From Bradyrhizobium barranii subsp. apii (lineage in GTDB: Bacteria > Pseudomonadota > Alphaproteobacteria > Rhizobiales > Xanthobacteraceae): DNA of 64,000 bases. Below, piece by piece: positions 29,401 through 37,833 of this stretch. Each line of letters opens with the position of its first letter. The stretch's first letter is position 1. The notes beneath the pieces were generated by a model. It worked only from the letters and a program-made list of their open reading frames with translations, did not search any database and was not told the origin of the DNA. Both the position numbers and the translations under genes were made by a program. Where the stretch lies: NCBI RefSeq assembly GCF_011516635.5, contig NZ_CP096255.1, positions 7,624,501 to 7,688,500 on the forward strand, in the 5' to 3' direction.

Positions 29401-30786
29401 ATCTACGATGCATCGACCGGCGCATTGAAGCAGGAGGTCTCCAAGACGAGCTCCGGCGACACCACGACGACGAACTACAACGGCGCAAAGCTGGCGTCGG
29501 TCTACGTGGTCAACGCCGACGGGTCAAAGGACACCAAGCTGTACGATTCCAGCGGGATCATCGCCAGCGACCTCATCCAGAACAAGGACGGTTCGTCCTC
29601 GAACACGGTCTACTCCGCCGGCGTCAAGACGAAGCTCTATGTCACCCATGCCGACGGCAGCCATGACAACACCTTCTACAACATCACGGGCCAGAGCTAT
29701 ACGACCGAGATCCAACACCTCACCGCCGCCGGCGCGCTTACGGCCCTGACCCGCCTTCATGCCGATGATACGCTTGCCTACAAGCAGGTGATCAAGAGCG
29801 ACGGCAGCAAGGTCACCGACCTCTACGACAGCACCGGCCACAAGATGAGCGAGATCCTGAATGCCGCCGATGGATCGACCACGACGGACACGTACAACTC
29901 GTCGGGAGCTCTGGTCCAGGACGTTCACAAGACGGCGGGCGGCGACGTGACGACGACGAACTACGCGAACGGATTGAACTCGTCGATCTACGTCGTCAAC
30001 GCCGACGGCACCAAGGAAACGAAGCTGTTCGACGGCAGCGGCAGTCTCACCAGCGACTACGTGCTGAACAAGGACGGCTCAAACTCGACCACCGTGTTCA
30101 CGTCGGGCGTCAAGACCGCGGTCTACGCCAACAACGCCGACGGCTCGCACGACAACACGATCTACAACATCACCGGCAAGAGCTACGTCACGGAGCAGCA
30201 GCACATCGACGCCGCGGGCAAGATGACCTCGATCACCCGGTCGCACGCGGACGGTACGCTCGATTACACGCAGGTGGTCAAGGCGGACGGCAGCAAGGTC
30301 TCCGATGTCTACGACAGCACCGGGGTCAAGACGACCGAAACCATCAACAACGCCGATGGAACGTCCGACGTCTTCAAGTTCAAGGTCGCCGGCCTGCCGG
30401 GCGCCGTCGAGCACGACAGCTACAATACCAGCGGCTCGCTGCTCTCGATCGACGTCCTCAACACCGATGGGACCCACGCTGTCACGGCGGTGACTGCGGG
30501 ACTGACACTGGCCGGCGGCAGCGGCAACGACGTCTTCTCCGCGGCGCCGGGCACGACCACCGTCATGTTCGACGGCGGCAACGACCAGATCAAGAGCTTC
30601 CACGCCGGAGCCGCGGCGAACCACGATACGATCGAAATCCTGAAATCACTGGTGGCCGACTACAGCCACCTGCAGATTTCGCAATCAGGTTCCGACACGC
30701 TGATCCAGCTCACCTCGGCCGATTCCATCCTGTTGAAGAATGTGAATTCGGCCAACCTGGATCACGGCAACTTCCTGTTCGTCTGA
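26425..30786 (+). CDS. Giant glycosidase-like protein with 161-residue repeats and RTX-type C-terminus
   Basis: A 1453-residue protein without a Sec signal. Residues 1-330 form a clan GH-A-like TIM barrel with E117 in EGLNEVN (acid/base) and E218 in VITETGYTT (nucleophile). A beta-rich domain follows to about residue 490. Residues about 500-1345 hold five tandem repeats of 161-162 residues, marked by NITGQSY (Ile at residues 603, 764, 925, 1087, 1249) and by YVVNADGSK, SDGSKVTTQYDSTGHK and KDGSSSNTLY. The C-terminus has one RTX nonapeptide-like GGSGNDVFS (about 1365) and ends in hydrophobic NFLFV, as in type I secreted proteins of the PrsDE kind. Likely an exported EPS-binding or EPS-cleaving enzyme. 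ATG 26425 is favoured; the frame is open to 26227. Confidence 0.8.
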   Translation: MTTASPDQTILSASTFVNSIGVNVHVGYSWGAYDNLALVEDNLKYLGVTKLRGGLATSPEAQPIVEGLAKDGYKFDLVVPSGVPAGGAAALQSYLESVKEFAASHPGSVIALEGLNEVNIQGFSYNGSSSVSAAAQFQAVYYSAIKADAALKDIPVYNLSIGYNDSADYANLGNMSGSTDYANSHAYVSTGLTPETALEQLLGNATSVTGGKPVVITETGYTTKSDTPYVGASENVQAKSILNTLVDAYKDGVSTTYLYQLLDASASNDPTDPESHWGLFNADGTPKLAATAVHNLTSILADDGEGGHTPTASLNYTLDNMPASGNSMVLGKSNGAYELVVWAEPKVWNDATDTEIANPTTSVTVNLGSVHHLINVYDPLKGSSPIATYTDVSQIVVPITDHPLIIEIDAPAGGGTAPPAVTDVSGTAADIVSQMSDLNASGSLKTITLTDTHVLPVASDATMAYMISHYGKALAAIQGCYQFSITNSTDTWSVTRVYDSSAKLLSTSTSNFTDGVITSKVTLNTDGSSENIAYTGGKMVRDVTVSAIGDKDTKTYDTSGNFIADLVQNKDGSSSNTLYSNGVKTKVYVTNADRTHDNYYYNITGQSYTTEHDQLDAGGRLLSVVRMHADGSMAYSQVYNSDGSKVTTQYDATGHKTSVVTVTSTATSTDFYTTAGVLKQTVVQTTSGNVTTTNYNGSLLVSVYVVNADGSKDSKLYDAKGVIASDVVQNADGSSSTTLYAAGVKTKAYVTNADGSRDNYYFNITGQSYTGEHDHLDASGKLLSVSRTHADGTMAYSQVFNSDGSKVTTQYDSTGHKTSAVTITSTATTTNFYTTAGTLKQQVVQTTSGNVTTTNYNGSLLASVYVVNADGSKESKLYDSNGIIASDLIQNKDGSSSNTLYTAGVKTKVYGTNADGSHDNYYYNITGQSYTNEHDHIDPSGKLLLVSRTHADGSMAYSQVVNSDGSKVTTQYDSTGHKISVITVTSSGTTTDIYDASTGALKQEVSKTSSGDTTTTNYNGAKLASVYVVNADGSKDTKLYDSSGIIASDLIQNKDGSSSNTVYSAGVKTKLYVTHADGSHDNTFYNITGQSYTTEIQHLTAAGALTALTRLHADDTLAYKQVIKSDGSKVTDLYDSTGHKMSEILNAADGSTTTDTYNSSGALVQDVHKTAGGDVTTTNYANGLNSSIYVVNADGTKETKLFDGSGSLTSDYVLNKDGSNSTTVFTSGVKTAVYANNADGSHDNTIYNITGKSYVTEQQHIDAAGKMTSITRSHADGTLDYTQVVKADGSKVSDVYDSTGVKTTETINNADGTSDVFKFKVAGLPGAVEHDSYNTSGSLLSIDVLNTDGTHAVTAVTAGLTLAGGSGNDVFSAAPGTTTVMFDGGNDQIKSFHAGAAANHDTIEILKSLVADYSHLQISQSGSDTLIQLTSADSILLKNVNSANLDHGNFLFV
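27910..30470 (+). repeat. Tandem coding repeats, period 483-486 bases, about five copies
   Basis: The codons for the Ile of NITGQSY/NITGKSY begin at 28231, 28714, 29197, 29683 and 30169, giving periods of 483, 483, 486 and 486 bases. The first three copies are most alike, while the last two have diverged (NITGKSYVTEQQ). The graded divergence suggests growth by unequal recombination within the gene. The array could vary in copy number between strains. Confidence 0.9.
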
Positions 30787-30794
30787 CGCCGAAC

Positions 30795-30820
30795 CAGCTG
30801 GCAGGTCCCCCTGCCAGCTG
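30795..30820. terminator. Bidirectional terminator hairpin
   Basis: A perfect 11-base-pair stem (CAGCTGGCAGG with CCTGCCAGCTG) and 4-base loop, 8 bases after the repeat protein stop codon. It lies between that gene and the convergent methyltransferase. No clear U-run, but the stem is strong and the position fits. Confidence 0.65.
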
Positions 30821-30845
30821 AACGGGGACGACGGGGGAAGCAAGG

Positions 30846-31583
30846 TCAGTGCGGCCGCGCGGGTGTGGCCGCACCGATGAAGATGATATCCTCGGCCAGC
30901 AGCGGAAGCCGCCGCAGCAGCATCGACTTCAGCTTTCCGGCGCGCATGAAGGTGGCCATCTTCACCTCGACCGGCGCATAGCCGGCGTCGATTGCGACCT
31001 TGGCGATGGTATAGGGCGTGAAGAAGAACCGGTGATCGCTGTTGATCGTCTCGACGTTCTTCAAGATGCCCTTGATGTTGCCACCCCTGAAGGCGTTCGG
31101 AACGGTGATCACGATCTGATCGACGACGTCGCCGTAATTCTCCCTGAAGCGCGACAGGAACGAGACCGGATTCGGAATGTGCTCGACGACTTCGCCAAAC
31201 ACGGCGATGTCGAACTTCCGGCCGGATATTGCATCGATCTTCTGGCCGGACGTCACGTCGCCCGCGACCATGTTGTCGAGCCCGGAAATCCGCGACGCCT
31301 CCCGCACCGCATCCGCATCGATGTCGACGCCGACGGTGTATTCGGAACACTCGGTGATCAGGCCGTGCAGCCAGTCCCGGTTGTCGATCTTTCGTTTGAT
31401 GAGCGGCAGATGATCACAGCATCCGACATGCAGGACGCGCTTGCCCCGACAGATGTCCACGAGGACGTCGCATCTGTATTTGACGTCGCCATCGCCCCGA
31501 TATTGTACGACGATGGTGTCTTTGAACTTCGAGCCGTCGAGATAGGGATAGACCTGCGAAAAATCGGTAATGATCGACGACAT
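30846..31583 (-). CDS. Class I SAM-dependent methyltransferase
   Basis: A 245-residue Rossmann-like methyltransferase. Motif I is RVLHVGCCDHLPL, with GVDIDADAV as the acidic end of strand 2 and FDIAVFGEVVEHIPNP as motif II. ATG 31583 follows AGGAAG at 7 bases; the frame is open to 31634. In an EPS locus this probably O-methylates a sugar of the repeat unit or caps the chain; Bradyrhizobium EPS is known to contain methylated galactose. The acceptor is not visible from the sequence. Confidence 0.82.
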   Translation of the reverse strand: MSSIITDFSQVYPYLDGSKFKDTIVVQYRGDGDVKYRCDVLVDICRGKRVLHVGCCDHLPLIKRKIDNRDWLHGLITECSEYTVGVDIDADAVREASRISGLDNMVAGDVTSGQKIDAISGRKFDIAVFGEVVEHIPNPVSFLSRFRENYGDVVDQIVITVPNAFRGGNIKGILKNVETINSDHRFFFTPYTIAKVAIDAGYAPVEVKMATFMRAGKLKSMLLRRLPLLAEDIIFIGAATPARPH

Positions 31584-31712
31584 GGGCTTGCTTCCTGTGT
31601 CCGAGACGTTTCCGGACACAACTATACATGGCAAGCAATCAGAATTGTGACCGGGTTGAACCGGCGGACCAAACGCGGATCGCCGGGAACCTCGCCGTCG
31701 GTTCGCGGGCCG

Positions 31713-32282
31713 TCAGGCGCGCAGGCGACCTGGTGCTTCCGAGCGCACGATCCGCGCAGGTGCTCCCGCGGCGACGGAATGCGGCGGGACGTCACGCGTC
31801 ACGACCGCGTTGGCGGCAACGTTTGCTCCCGCACCAATCGAAGTCGGGCCAACGATCACGGCACCGGTGTAGATGACGGCACCGTCGCCGATGGTCGGGC
31901 AACCCGGTTCATCCCAGGCACGCCGGCCGAGCGTGACGTTGTGATAAAGCATCACGGAGCGACCGATCCGCGCCCCCTCGCCGATCACGACGCCGGTCGG
32001 ATGCGGCAAGATCAGCCCTGGACCGATCTCCGCGAGAACCGAGATGTAGCAGCCGCGCCGCATCAGCGCCCGCACGAGCAGCCAGGTGATCTGATGTCCC
32101 CAGCGGGTCTGGAATCGCAGCATCTTGGCGATGCGCCAGGTCGTGATCACGGCAAAGCCCGGGCTCGTCAGCATGGCGACGAAAGCGGCAGCCACACCGG
32201 ACCTGCCGGTGTTTGCCATCAGGTCCTCGCGCCACGGAATTCCCGCTTGGGACTTGCCGCTCATTCCCCCAACTGATGACAT
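31713..32282 (-). CDS. Serine acetyltransferase-like sugar O-acetyltransferase (left-handed beta-helix)
   Basis: A 189-residue protein with hexapeptide repeats (IGEGARIGRSVMLYHNVTLG, IGDGAVIYTGAVIVGPTSIG, VAANAVVTRDVPPHSVAAG) of the CysE/WcaB-like family. The catalytic His is probably in LPHPTG or LYHNV. It lies in the EPS operon 13 bases after the stop-proximal end of the flippase gene, so it likely acetylates an EPS sugar or a precursor rather than serine. ATG 32282 is used; a later ATG sits too close to GGGGGA. Confidence 0.8.
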   Translation of the reverse strand: MSSVGGMSGKSQAGIPWREDLMANTGRSGVAAAFVAMLTSPGFAVITTWRIAKMLRFQTRWGHQITWLLVRALMRRGCYISVLAEIGPGLILPHPTGVVIGEGARIGRSVMLYHNVTLGRRAWDEPGCPTIGDGAVIYTGAVIVGPTSIGAGANVAANAVVTRDVPPHSVAAGAPARIVRSEAPGRLRA

Positions 32283-32295
32283 CAAACGATCTCTA

Positions 32296-33750
32296 CTAAC
32301 CTGCCGAGGAAACATTCGCCTGGATCGACGGAACCGAGCCGCCGAGCAGCGATTGCATGCTGTTCCAGATGCGACGCCTGAATATCACGTAGCTGCCAAG
32401 CACGATCAGCGCATAGACGGCCGTCGCCAACAGCCAATGTGACAGGCTTGCGACGTCTGCCTTCGTGGCGACGAGTGCACACAATGCGCCGAGTGCGGTG
32501 GCGACGGTGGCCGGCATCAGGGCGCCCAACAAAGAGGCATAGGAGATCGCGCAGTTGCGGGCTCCAATCATCAGCATCAGGACGCAAACGAGGATCGATA
32601 CGATCAGGTACACGACCGCCACGGCCGTGAGCCCGAACGGCAACGCCACGACAAAGGCGAGGATCATGCTGGCACTGTTGGCGGTGCTCACCCAGAACTG
32701 GAGCCGGGCCTTGTTGTGAGCGAGCAGAATCGGTCCGGCATAGGCCGCAATCGACTGCGCCGCGCCTGCCGGCGCAAGGATGGCAATCAGCGGCAGGACT
32801 TCCTGCCAATGCGGCGAGAGGAACGTCGCAACGGGATATTTCAGCCCGAACGTCAGGTAGATCATTGCCGGGAATGTGATCATCGCGGTCATGCCGAGCA
32901 CCGCGCAGATCGCCGCCCTGCGCCGTTCCTGTTCCCGCTCGCCGTTCATCCGGCTCAGGGTGGCCATCAGAACGCCGCCGCCAGGCCACGACAGGATCAT
33001 CAGCGGAAGCGTCATGAACTGGAAGGCGAGACCGAACAGACCGACCGCCGCTGCGCCCAGCTTGGCGCCGATCATGAGATTGCCGACGTTTCTCGCAGTG
33101 AAGTTGAGGACGTTCGAGGCCAGCACCCAACCGCCGAACGACAGCATCAGCGCGACGCCGCGCCATTTGAAGGACAGATGGATATGGCGCCTGGTGTTCA
33201 CATAGAAGGCGACGGCGCGCACCGCCTGCATCAGGACATAGTATGCGATCAGCGCCCAGATCCCCCATCCGAGCAGGGCTCCGGCCACGCCCACCGTCGC
33301 GGAAGCCAGAGCCGCGCCGGCTTCGATCAAGGCGATGGTCTGATATTGCAGGGAGCGCTCCAGGACCGCGCGCGGCCCCATCGCGGAAATGGACAAGACG
33401 ACCGAACCGGAGAGAGCGGCGAGCACGGATGGCAGCCCCTGCATGTCGACGGCAGCCCCCAGCGGCTTCGAGGCGGCGGCCAGCACCAGGGCACAACCAA
33501 TCCCGATCGCGACCATCAGAGTCGTCGCCGCGCCGGCTTCCTCCCTGGTGAGCGACGTCCGCTGGATCATCGCGCTCGACAGCCCAAGGTCGGTCAGCAT
33601 GGAGATGAAGGCGATGAAGGGCAGCGAAAACGCCACGAGCCCGAATTCCGTGGGCGTCACGAAATAGGTGATCAGCAGCGTGATGAGGAACTGAACGGCC
33701 GACTTCACGACGTTCACGCTCGACATCGAGAGCAGGTTCTTGATGATCAT
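32296..33750 (-). CDS. Polysaccharide flippase (WzxC-like), second of two
   Basis: A 484-residue membrane protein with about 12-14 helices. The N-terminus KNLLSMSSVNVVKSAVQFL and FVTPTEFGLVAFSLPF are typical of the Polysacc_synt family (the pair sits at the cytosolic start of helices 1 and 2). RNVGNLMIGAKLGAAAVGLF is a second conserved block. It translocates undecaprenol-linked repeat units. The locus has another flippase at 22.8 kb, so either the two handle different units or one is for a separate glycan. Confidence 0.88.
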   Translation of the reverse strand: MIIKNLLSMSSVNVVKSAVQFLITLLITYFVTPTEFGLVAFSLPFIAFISMLTDLGLSSAMIQRTSLTREEAGAATTLMVAIGIGCALVLAAASKPLGAAVDMQGLPSVLAALSGSVVLSISAMGPRAVLERSLQYQTIALIEAGAALASATVGVAGALLGWGIWALIAYYVLMQAVRAVAFYVNTRRHIHLSFKWRGVALMLSFGGWVLASNVLNFTARNVGNLMIGAKLGAAAVGLFGLAFQFMTLPLMILSWPGGGVLMATLSRMNGEREQERRRAAICAVLGMTAMITFPAMIYLTFGLKYPVATFLSPHWQEVLPLIAILAPAGAAQSIAAYAGPILLAHNKARLQFWVSTANSASMILAFVVALPFGLTAVAVVYLIVSILVCVLMLMIGARNCAISYASLLGALMPATVATALGALCALVATKADVASLSHWLLATAVYALIVLGSYVIFRRRIWNSMQSLLGGSVPSIQANVSSAG

Positions 33751-33798
33751 GACGTCTCTCGTACGTGATCCGGCTGAAACGATTGCGAAAGGACGCGC

Positions 33799-34851
33799 TC
33801 AGGCGACATAGCGAGCTTCACGGCGCACTCCAAACAACAGGCCCCGCAGCGCCGGATCGAGCAAGCGGCGGAGTCTCACTTCGATCAGCTCGTAACTGAC
33901 AGTTCCCGCTATCAGTGCGGCAATCAGGCCGAGGCCCGCGAACCCGGCCCAGAGGAGCCAGAGATTGACGCCATGCGCGGCCAGCTTCACTCCGATGACC
34001 TGCAACGGAAATAGCGCAAAAGGGTGGACCAAATAGAGGCTATAGCTGATCTTTCCGAGGAACTGCAGGAATTTGCCGCTCAAAGCGACGGCAATACCGG
34101 AGTCCGGAGCAAGGACCATTCCAAACAGCAGCGCGCCCGGCAGCAGCCCGACCAGCGGATGCGCATATTCGATCGACACGTACATCGCGATCCCGCAAAG
34201 GATGCCCGCCAGCAATCCGGGCCAGCCGACGACGCGGATCCGCAAATCGATCAGGCTGAACAACAGCCCGACCAGAAAGAACGCGGCGATCGGCCGAAAG
34301 GCGATGCCCGCGAGACCGAGCAGGATGAACGGCGCCGCCAGCAGCCAGTTCCTCCGCCGCACCAACATCACGAAGATCACAGCGAACAGAATGTAGAACG
34401 CCCATTCGTAGCTCAGCGTCCACGCATTCTGCTGGCCGATCGGCAATCCCAGCGCGTCCGGCAGGAACGCCAGATTGACGAAGAACAGCTTGAGATAGGT
34501 CGGCAGGTCGATCCCCTTGAAGAACTTGTAGCCAACCAGAGGGCCTGCCGTGAACAGGATCAGGTGCAGGATCACGAACACCGGCAGGATTCGCAGGGCG
34601 CGATCGAGAAAGAACTTCCCAACACTGCGGTGACGCATCAGGCTCGCCGGAATCAGGAAGCCGCTGATCATGAAGAACAGCTGGACCCCGTGCCCGCCCA
34701 TGTTGACCGTCGCTTCCAGCCACGGCCAGATCGGAGGCAGGAAGCCCGCCAGAAGCGGCATGTCCTGAAGATGGACGATCAGCACGGTGAGCGCGGCGAC
34801 GCCGCGCAGCCCCTGGATCGCCTCCACGAAATTCTTGCTGTCTGCGCTCAC
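33799..34851 (-). CDS. Membrane acyltransferase, Acyltransferase_3 family
   Basis: A 350-residue protein with about ten membrane helices. IQGLRGVAALTVLIVHL is the N-terminal catalytic helix with the conserved Arg and His, and FFLDRALRILPVF the second conserved block. It is 48 bases upstream (transcription-wise downstream partner) of the flippase start, so one transcript with flippase, acetyltransferase and methyltransferase is likely. It probably transfers an acetyl or similar group to the EPS repeat at the periplasmic face. GTG 34851 is the only start that keeps the N-terminal motif. Confidence 0.87.
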   Translation of the reverse strand: MSADSKNFVEAIQGLRGVAALTVLIVHLQDMPLLAGFLPPIWPWLEATVNMGGHGVQLFFMISGFLIPASLMRHRSVGKFFLDRALRILPVFVILHLILFTAGPLVGYKFFKGIDLPTYLKLFFVNLAFLPDALGLPIGQQNAWTLSYEWAFYILFAVIFVMLVRRRNWLLAAPFILLGLAGIAFRPIAAFFLVGLLFSLIDLRIRVVGWPGLLAGILCGIAMYVSIEYAHPLVGLLPGALLFGMVLAPDSGIAVALSGKFLQFLGKISYSLYLVHPFALFPLQVIGVKLAAHGVNLWLLWAGFAGLGLIAALIAGTVSYELIEVRLRRLLDPALRGLLFGVRREARYVA

Positions 34852-34939
34852 CGCCGCGATCCGATATCAAGACGAAGGAAAGTTGCGGACCAGAGCCCGT
34901 GCTGCGCATTGCAGCTCATTGCGTACGGCAACATCGCAA

Positions 34940-37486
34940 TCATGCCGGCCGAGAGACCAGATCGTCGACGTCAGGCGCGAGCGGCACCGCGTCCGCGACG
35001 GTCTCGTCACGTCTCTCTCGGGCGAAGACTTCGCTGAAGGCGACGCCGAGCATGATCAAGCCGCTTGCCGGACCATAGGCCAGCACGGTGATGGTGAAGA
35101 GGTTCATGGCGACCGCGAAAGACAGCTTGTAGATGTCCCTGGTCCTTGCGACCGCGAGGATGACCATGACCATGAACAACACGAAGATCGGCCCGAACAT
35201 CAGGTAGGTGCCGAGGTAGAAATTATCCACCGGAACGTAATAGCTGAGCTTGTTCGAGAACAGCAGCTGCGGATAGTTGAAGCAACCGAGGCCGCAGCCG
35301 GTGAAGAAGCCGACCGGCATGAGCTCAGCCATGTAGACGAACGGCAACTGCCAGCTGTTGTTGACGCGGTCCTGCAGGCTGAACAGACCGCGCGACATGC
35401 TGACAAGCCCGTTGCCCGAGAACAGGGCGATCAGCACCGCAGGCACGAGGATCGACAGGAACGACAGCAGCGCCATGCGCCGGAGCATGGGAAACTTCTC
35501 ACGCTCGGGAACGAGGCGAACGATGATCAGGCAAGCGACGTAGATCACCATCACGCCGAGCGAGGTCTTGTTCGTGGTCAATTTGATGGCGTAGAGACCG
35601 ATGGGGGCCCAGAACAGGCACCACAGCAGGCTCCGGCGCACCGAGCTGATCGTGAACGAAATGAACACGAAGAATGCGGCCATCGTGCTGTCGGCGGCAA
35701 GTCCGGCGAGGCGCATCTCGGACGCCGACCACCACAGCCGCGTCGCCTGCCGCGTCGTGCCGAAAGTCTCGTAGGCATATCCCACCCAGGGCAACTGCAT
35801 GCGGGACGACAATGTGATCCCGACGATCGTCAGGTAGAAGATCGGGTGAAGCCACCGCAGCAGTCGATCGTAGTCGCCGAAATTGCGCCCGCAGAAGCAG
35901 AAGCCGACGAACACCGGCGCGATCATCTTGAACGACGACATCATGCCGCTGAAATATCCCAGGAACACGTATCCGAGGTAAAGCGCAAAGCAGATGTAGA
36001 ACAGCGTGAGGATCGCGACGAGGTTACGCCCCATCAGGACGTAGCGCTGAACGAAGGCAAAAATGCAGACCAGCGCGAAAATGTCAGGCAGGAACCACAG
36101 CGGGCTGATCTTGAGAACGGCCAGATAATAGCGCAGCGCGCCTGCGAGCGCATCGCGGTAGAAATAAAGCAAGAGCGCGATAGCCTCGAGACTGAAGAAT
36201 GCACTGCCCTCCTGCTGGTGGTGCCGGGGCAAGGCCACCGGATCGACCATGCGCCAGTCCGACCTCGGTAGAGCCGAAGAGCTGCTGGACATGCCCGTCA
36301 CTCCCGCGACCACAGCGGGAACGGCGCGGCGATTGAAAAGCCGAAGCACGAACCGCGACCCCGGCATCTCGACCCAGAGGTAGGTGAGGTTGGAGAGCAC
36401 GAGCACGGTGGCCACGAAGACGGCGAGCAGCAGCGAGGCTGCTAGTCCGGGAAGAATGTTGTCCACGATTTGCAGGCGCCCGGTGCCGACGCCACGCGCG
36501 AAGTACTGGATGAGGACAAGTATCAGCGCATGCGTCATGTAGATCGAATAGGAGCGCTTGCCCAGCCAGACCAGCGGACGAACGGACAGCAGCTTCGGCA
36601 GGAGCCGCTCCGGAAACGCCATCAGCGAGCCCAGCAGAGCGCCGAAAACGATCGGCGCCACGAAGCTGAGCCGTTCGTCGAAGCCGACGACTGAAACCAG
36701 CACGATGGCGACGACGGCCACGCCGATCTGGCAGGCCGACTGAACGAAGGGGCTCACTGAACGACCTTTTCCCGAGACGAAACGAAGCGTGAGCACGCCG
36801 ACGAAGAAGCCCAGGAAGCATCGGATGAAGGCGTTGGTCTGGAAGTCGAGCGTTTCATTCTTGAGCACGAAGATAATGAGAGCCGCGCCCATCACGGCCA
36901 GCACGGCGCTGAAAACATAGACGAGCTTGATGTAGCCAAGGCGCTGCGACAGGACGACGACGGCGCCAAACACGAGATAGGTGTAGAACTCCGCGCTGAT
37001 GCTCCAGCTCGGGCCGTTCCAGCTCAGATAGTCGAGCACGCCCATAGCATGGAGTAAGAACACATTCGCGACAAACGAGTACACATTGTTAACCTGGAGA
37101 TCCGCCGTCTCGTTGGTCGAGAAGTGCAGCAGGTCCAGTTCGGTGAGCGTGAGCCGCATCAGGCGAAACGCCAGAAACGCGAACAGCATGACGATGTGCA
37201 GCGGATAGATGCGCGCGATACGGCGCAAGGTGAAGGTCCGGAAGTCGAACGCGCGGAATTCCGACTGCACATAGCTCATCGAGATCACGATGCCGCTCAA
37301 CACGAAGAACAAGTCGACGAAGAGCCAGGAATTGTGAAAAAACGCGACGTCGATCCAAGCGCGATGAGGCAGCGCAGCGGCGAGCGGATCCGATCCGACG
37401 AAGTGATGGACGACCACGCAGAGGGCGGCGAGGCCACGAACGCTGTCCAGCGGAACGTAGTGCGCCTTTGTTTGATGAGCTAGCAC
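34940..37486 (-). CDS. Fusion: Acyltransferase_3 domain plus Wzy/O-antigen-ligase-like membrane domain
   Basis: An 848-residue single open frame. Residues 1-385 form a complete acyltransferase: LDSVRGLAALCVVVHHFVGS, RIARIYPLHIVM, SWSISAEFYTYLVF and the closing YLWVEMPGSRFV. A Ser-rich hydrophilic linker (about 393-430) follows. Residues 430-830 form a second polytopic domain with about ten helices and a large periplasmic-type loop before GFFTGCGLGCFNYPQ and PVDNFYLGTYLMFG, the layout of Wzy polymerases/ligases. Acyltransferase_3 proteins are normally about 350-400 residues, so this is a true two-domain protein or a fused gene pair. GTG 37486 is the start. It is divergent from the stand-alone Wzy gene. 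Confidence 0.8.
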   Translation of the reverse strand: MLAHQTKAHYVPLDSVRGLAALCVVVHHFVGSDPLAAALPHRAWIDVAFFHNSWLFVDLFFVLSGIVISMSYVQSEFRAFDFRTFTLRRIARIYPLHIVMLFAFLAFRLMRLTLTELDLLHFSTNETADLQVNNVYSFVANVFLLHAMGVLDYLSWNGPSWSISAEFYTYLVFGAVVVLSQRLGYIKLVYVFSAVLAVMGAALIIFVLKNETLDFQTNAFIRCFLGFFVGVLTLRFVSGKGRSVSPFVQSACQIGVAVVAIVLVSVVGFDERLSFVAPIVFGALLGSLMAFPERLLPKLLSVRPLVWLGKRSYSIYMTHALILVLIQYFARGVGTGRLQIVDNILPGLAASLLLAVFVATVLVLSNLTYLWVEMPGSRFVLRLFNRRAVPAVVAGVTGMSSSSSALPRSDWRMVDPVALPRHHQQEGSAFFSLEAIALLLYFYRDALAGALRYYLAVLKISPLWFLPDIFALVCIFAFVQRYVLMGRNLVAILTLFYICFALYLGYVFLGYFSGMMSSFKMIAPVFVGFCFCGRNFGDYDRLLRWLHPIFYLTIVGITLSSRMQLPWVGYAYETFGTTRQATRLWWSASEMRLAGLAADSTMAAFFVFISFTISSVRRSLLWCLFWAPIGLYAIKLTTNKTSLGVMVIYVACLIIVRLVPEREKFPMLRRMALLSFLSILVPAVLIALFSGNGLVSMSRGLFSLQDRVNNSWQLPFVYMAELMPVGFFTGCGLGCFNYPQLLFSNKLSYYVPVDNFYLGTYLMFGPIFVLFMVMVILAVARTRDIYKLSFAVAMNLFTITVLAYGPASGLIMLGVAFSEVFARERRDETVADAVPLAPDVDDLVSRPA

Positions 37487-37833
37487 TTGATAGAGGCTCT
37501 ACGATTCGACCAAAGCGAAATGCTGCGGTGCAATATAATGCCTCCACCGGGTGGTTTATTCAACTGAAAAGAGCCGCGAAGCGCCGATCTCGACCAGGAC
37601 GGTGCACGACAGATGCGGCAGCAAGACGCCGGCCGGCATCTTTGCTCCGACGACATGCTCATAGACTTCAATTCAGCTTTCGTGAGGCAACGGGCATTGC
37701 GTTTGGAACAGATCAGGGCTGCACGCGCGAGCTGCGGCCTTGTTTGCAATGTTGCGAATGGCCATCAACGACCTAGCCTCGCATTAACTTGATCTCGCGC
37801 GAAGTTCTGATAGCTCCATCGAGGCTGAGTTGA
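37487..37833. other. 347-base divergent intergenic region
   Basis: Lies between the fusion gene (minus) and the Wzy-like gene (plus). No gene is visible. It should hold both promoters; no clear operator was seen. GAGG about 9 bases before ATG 37834 is the ribosome site of the Wzy gene. Confidence 0.5.

Noticed and set aside
27910..30470. Possible CRISPR-like array because of regular repeats
   Set aside because: The repeats are about 485 bases long, keep frame and encode similar protein units, so they are internal coding repeats.
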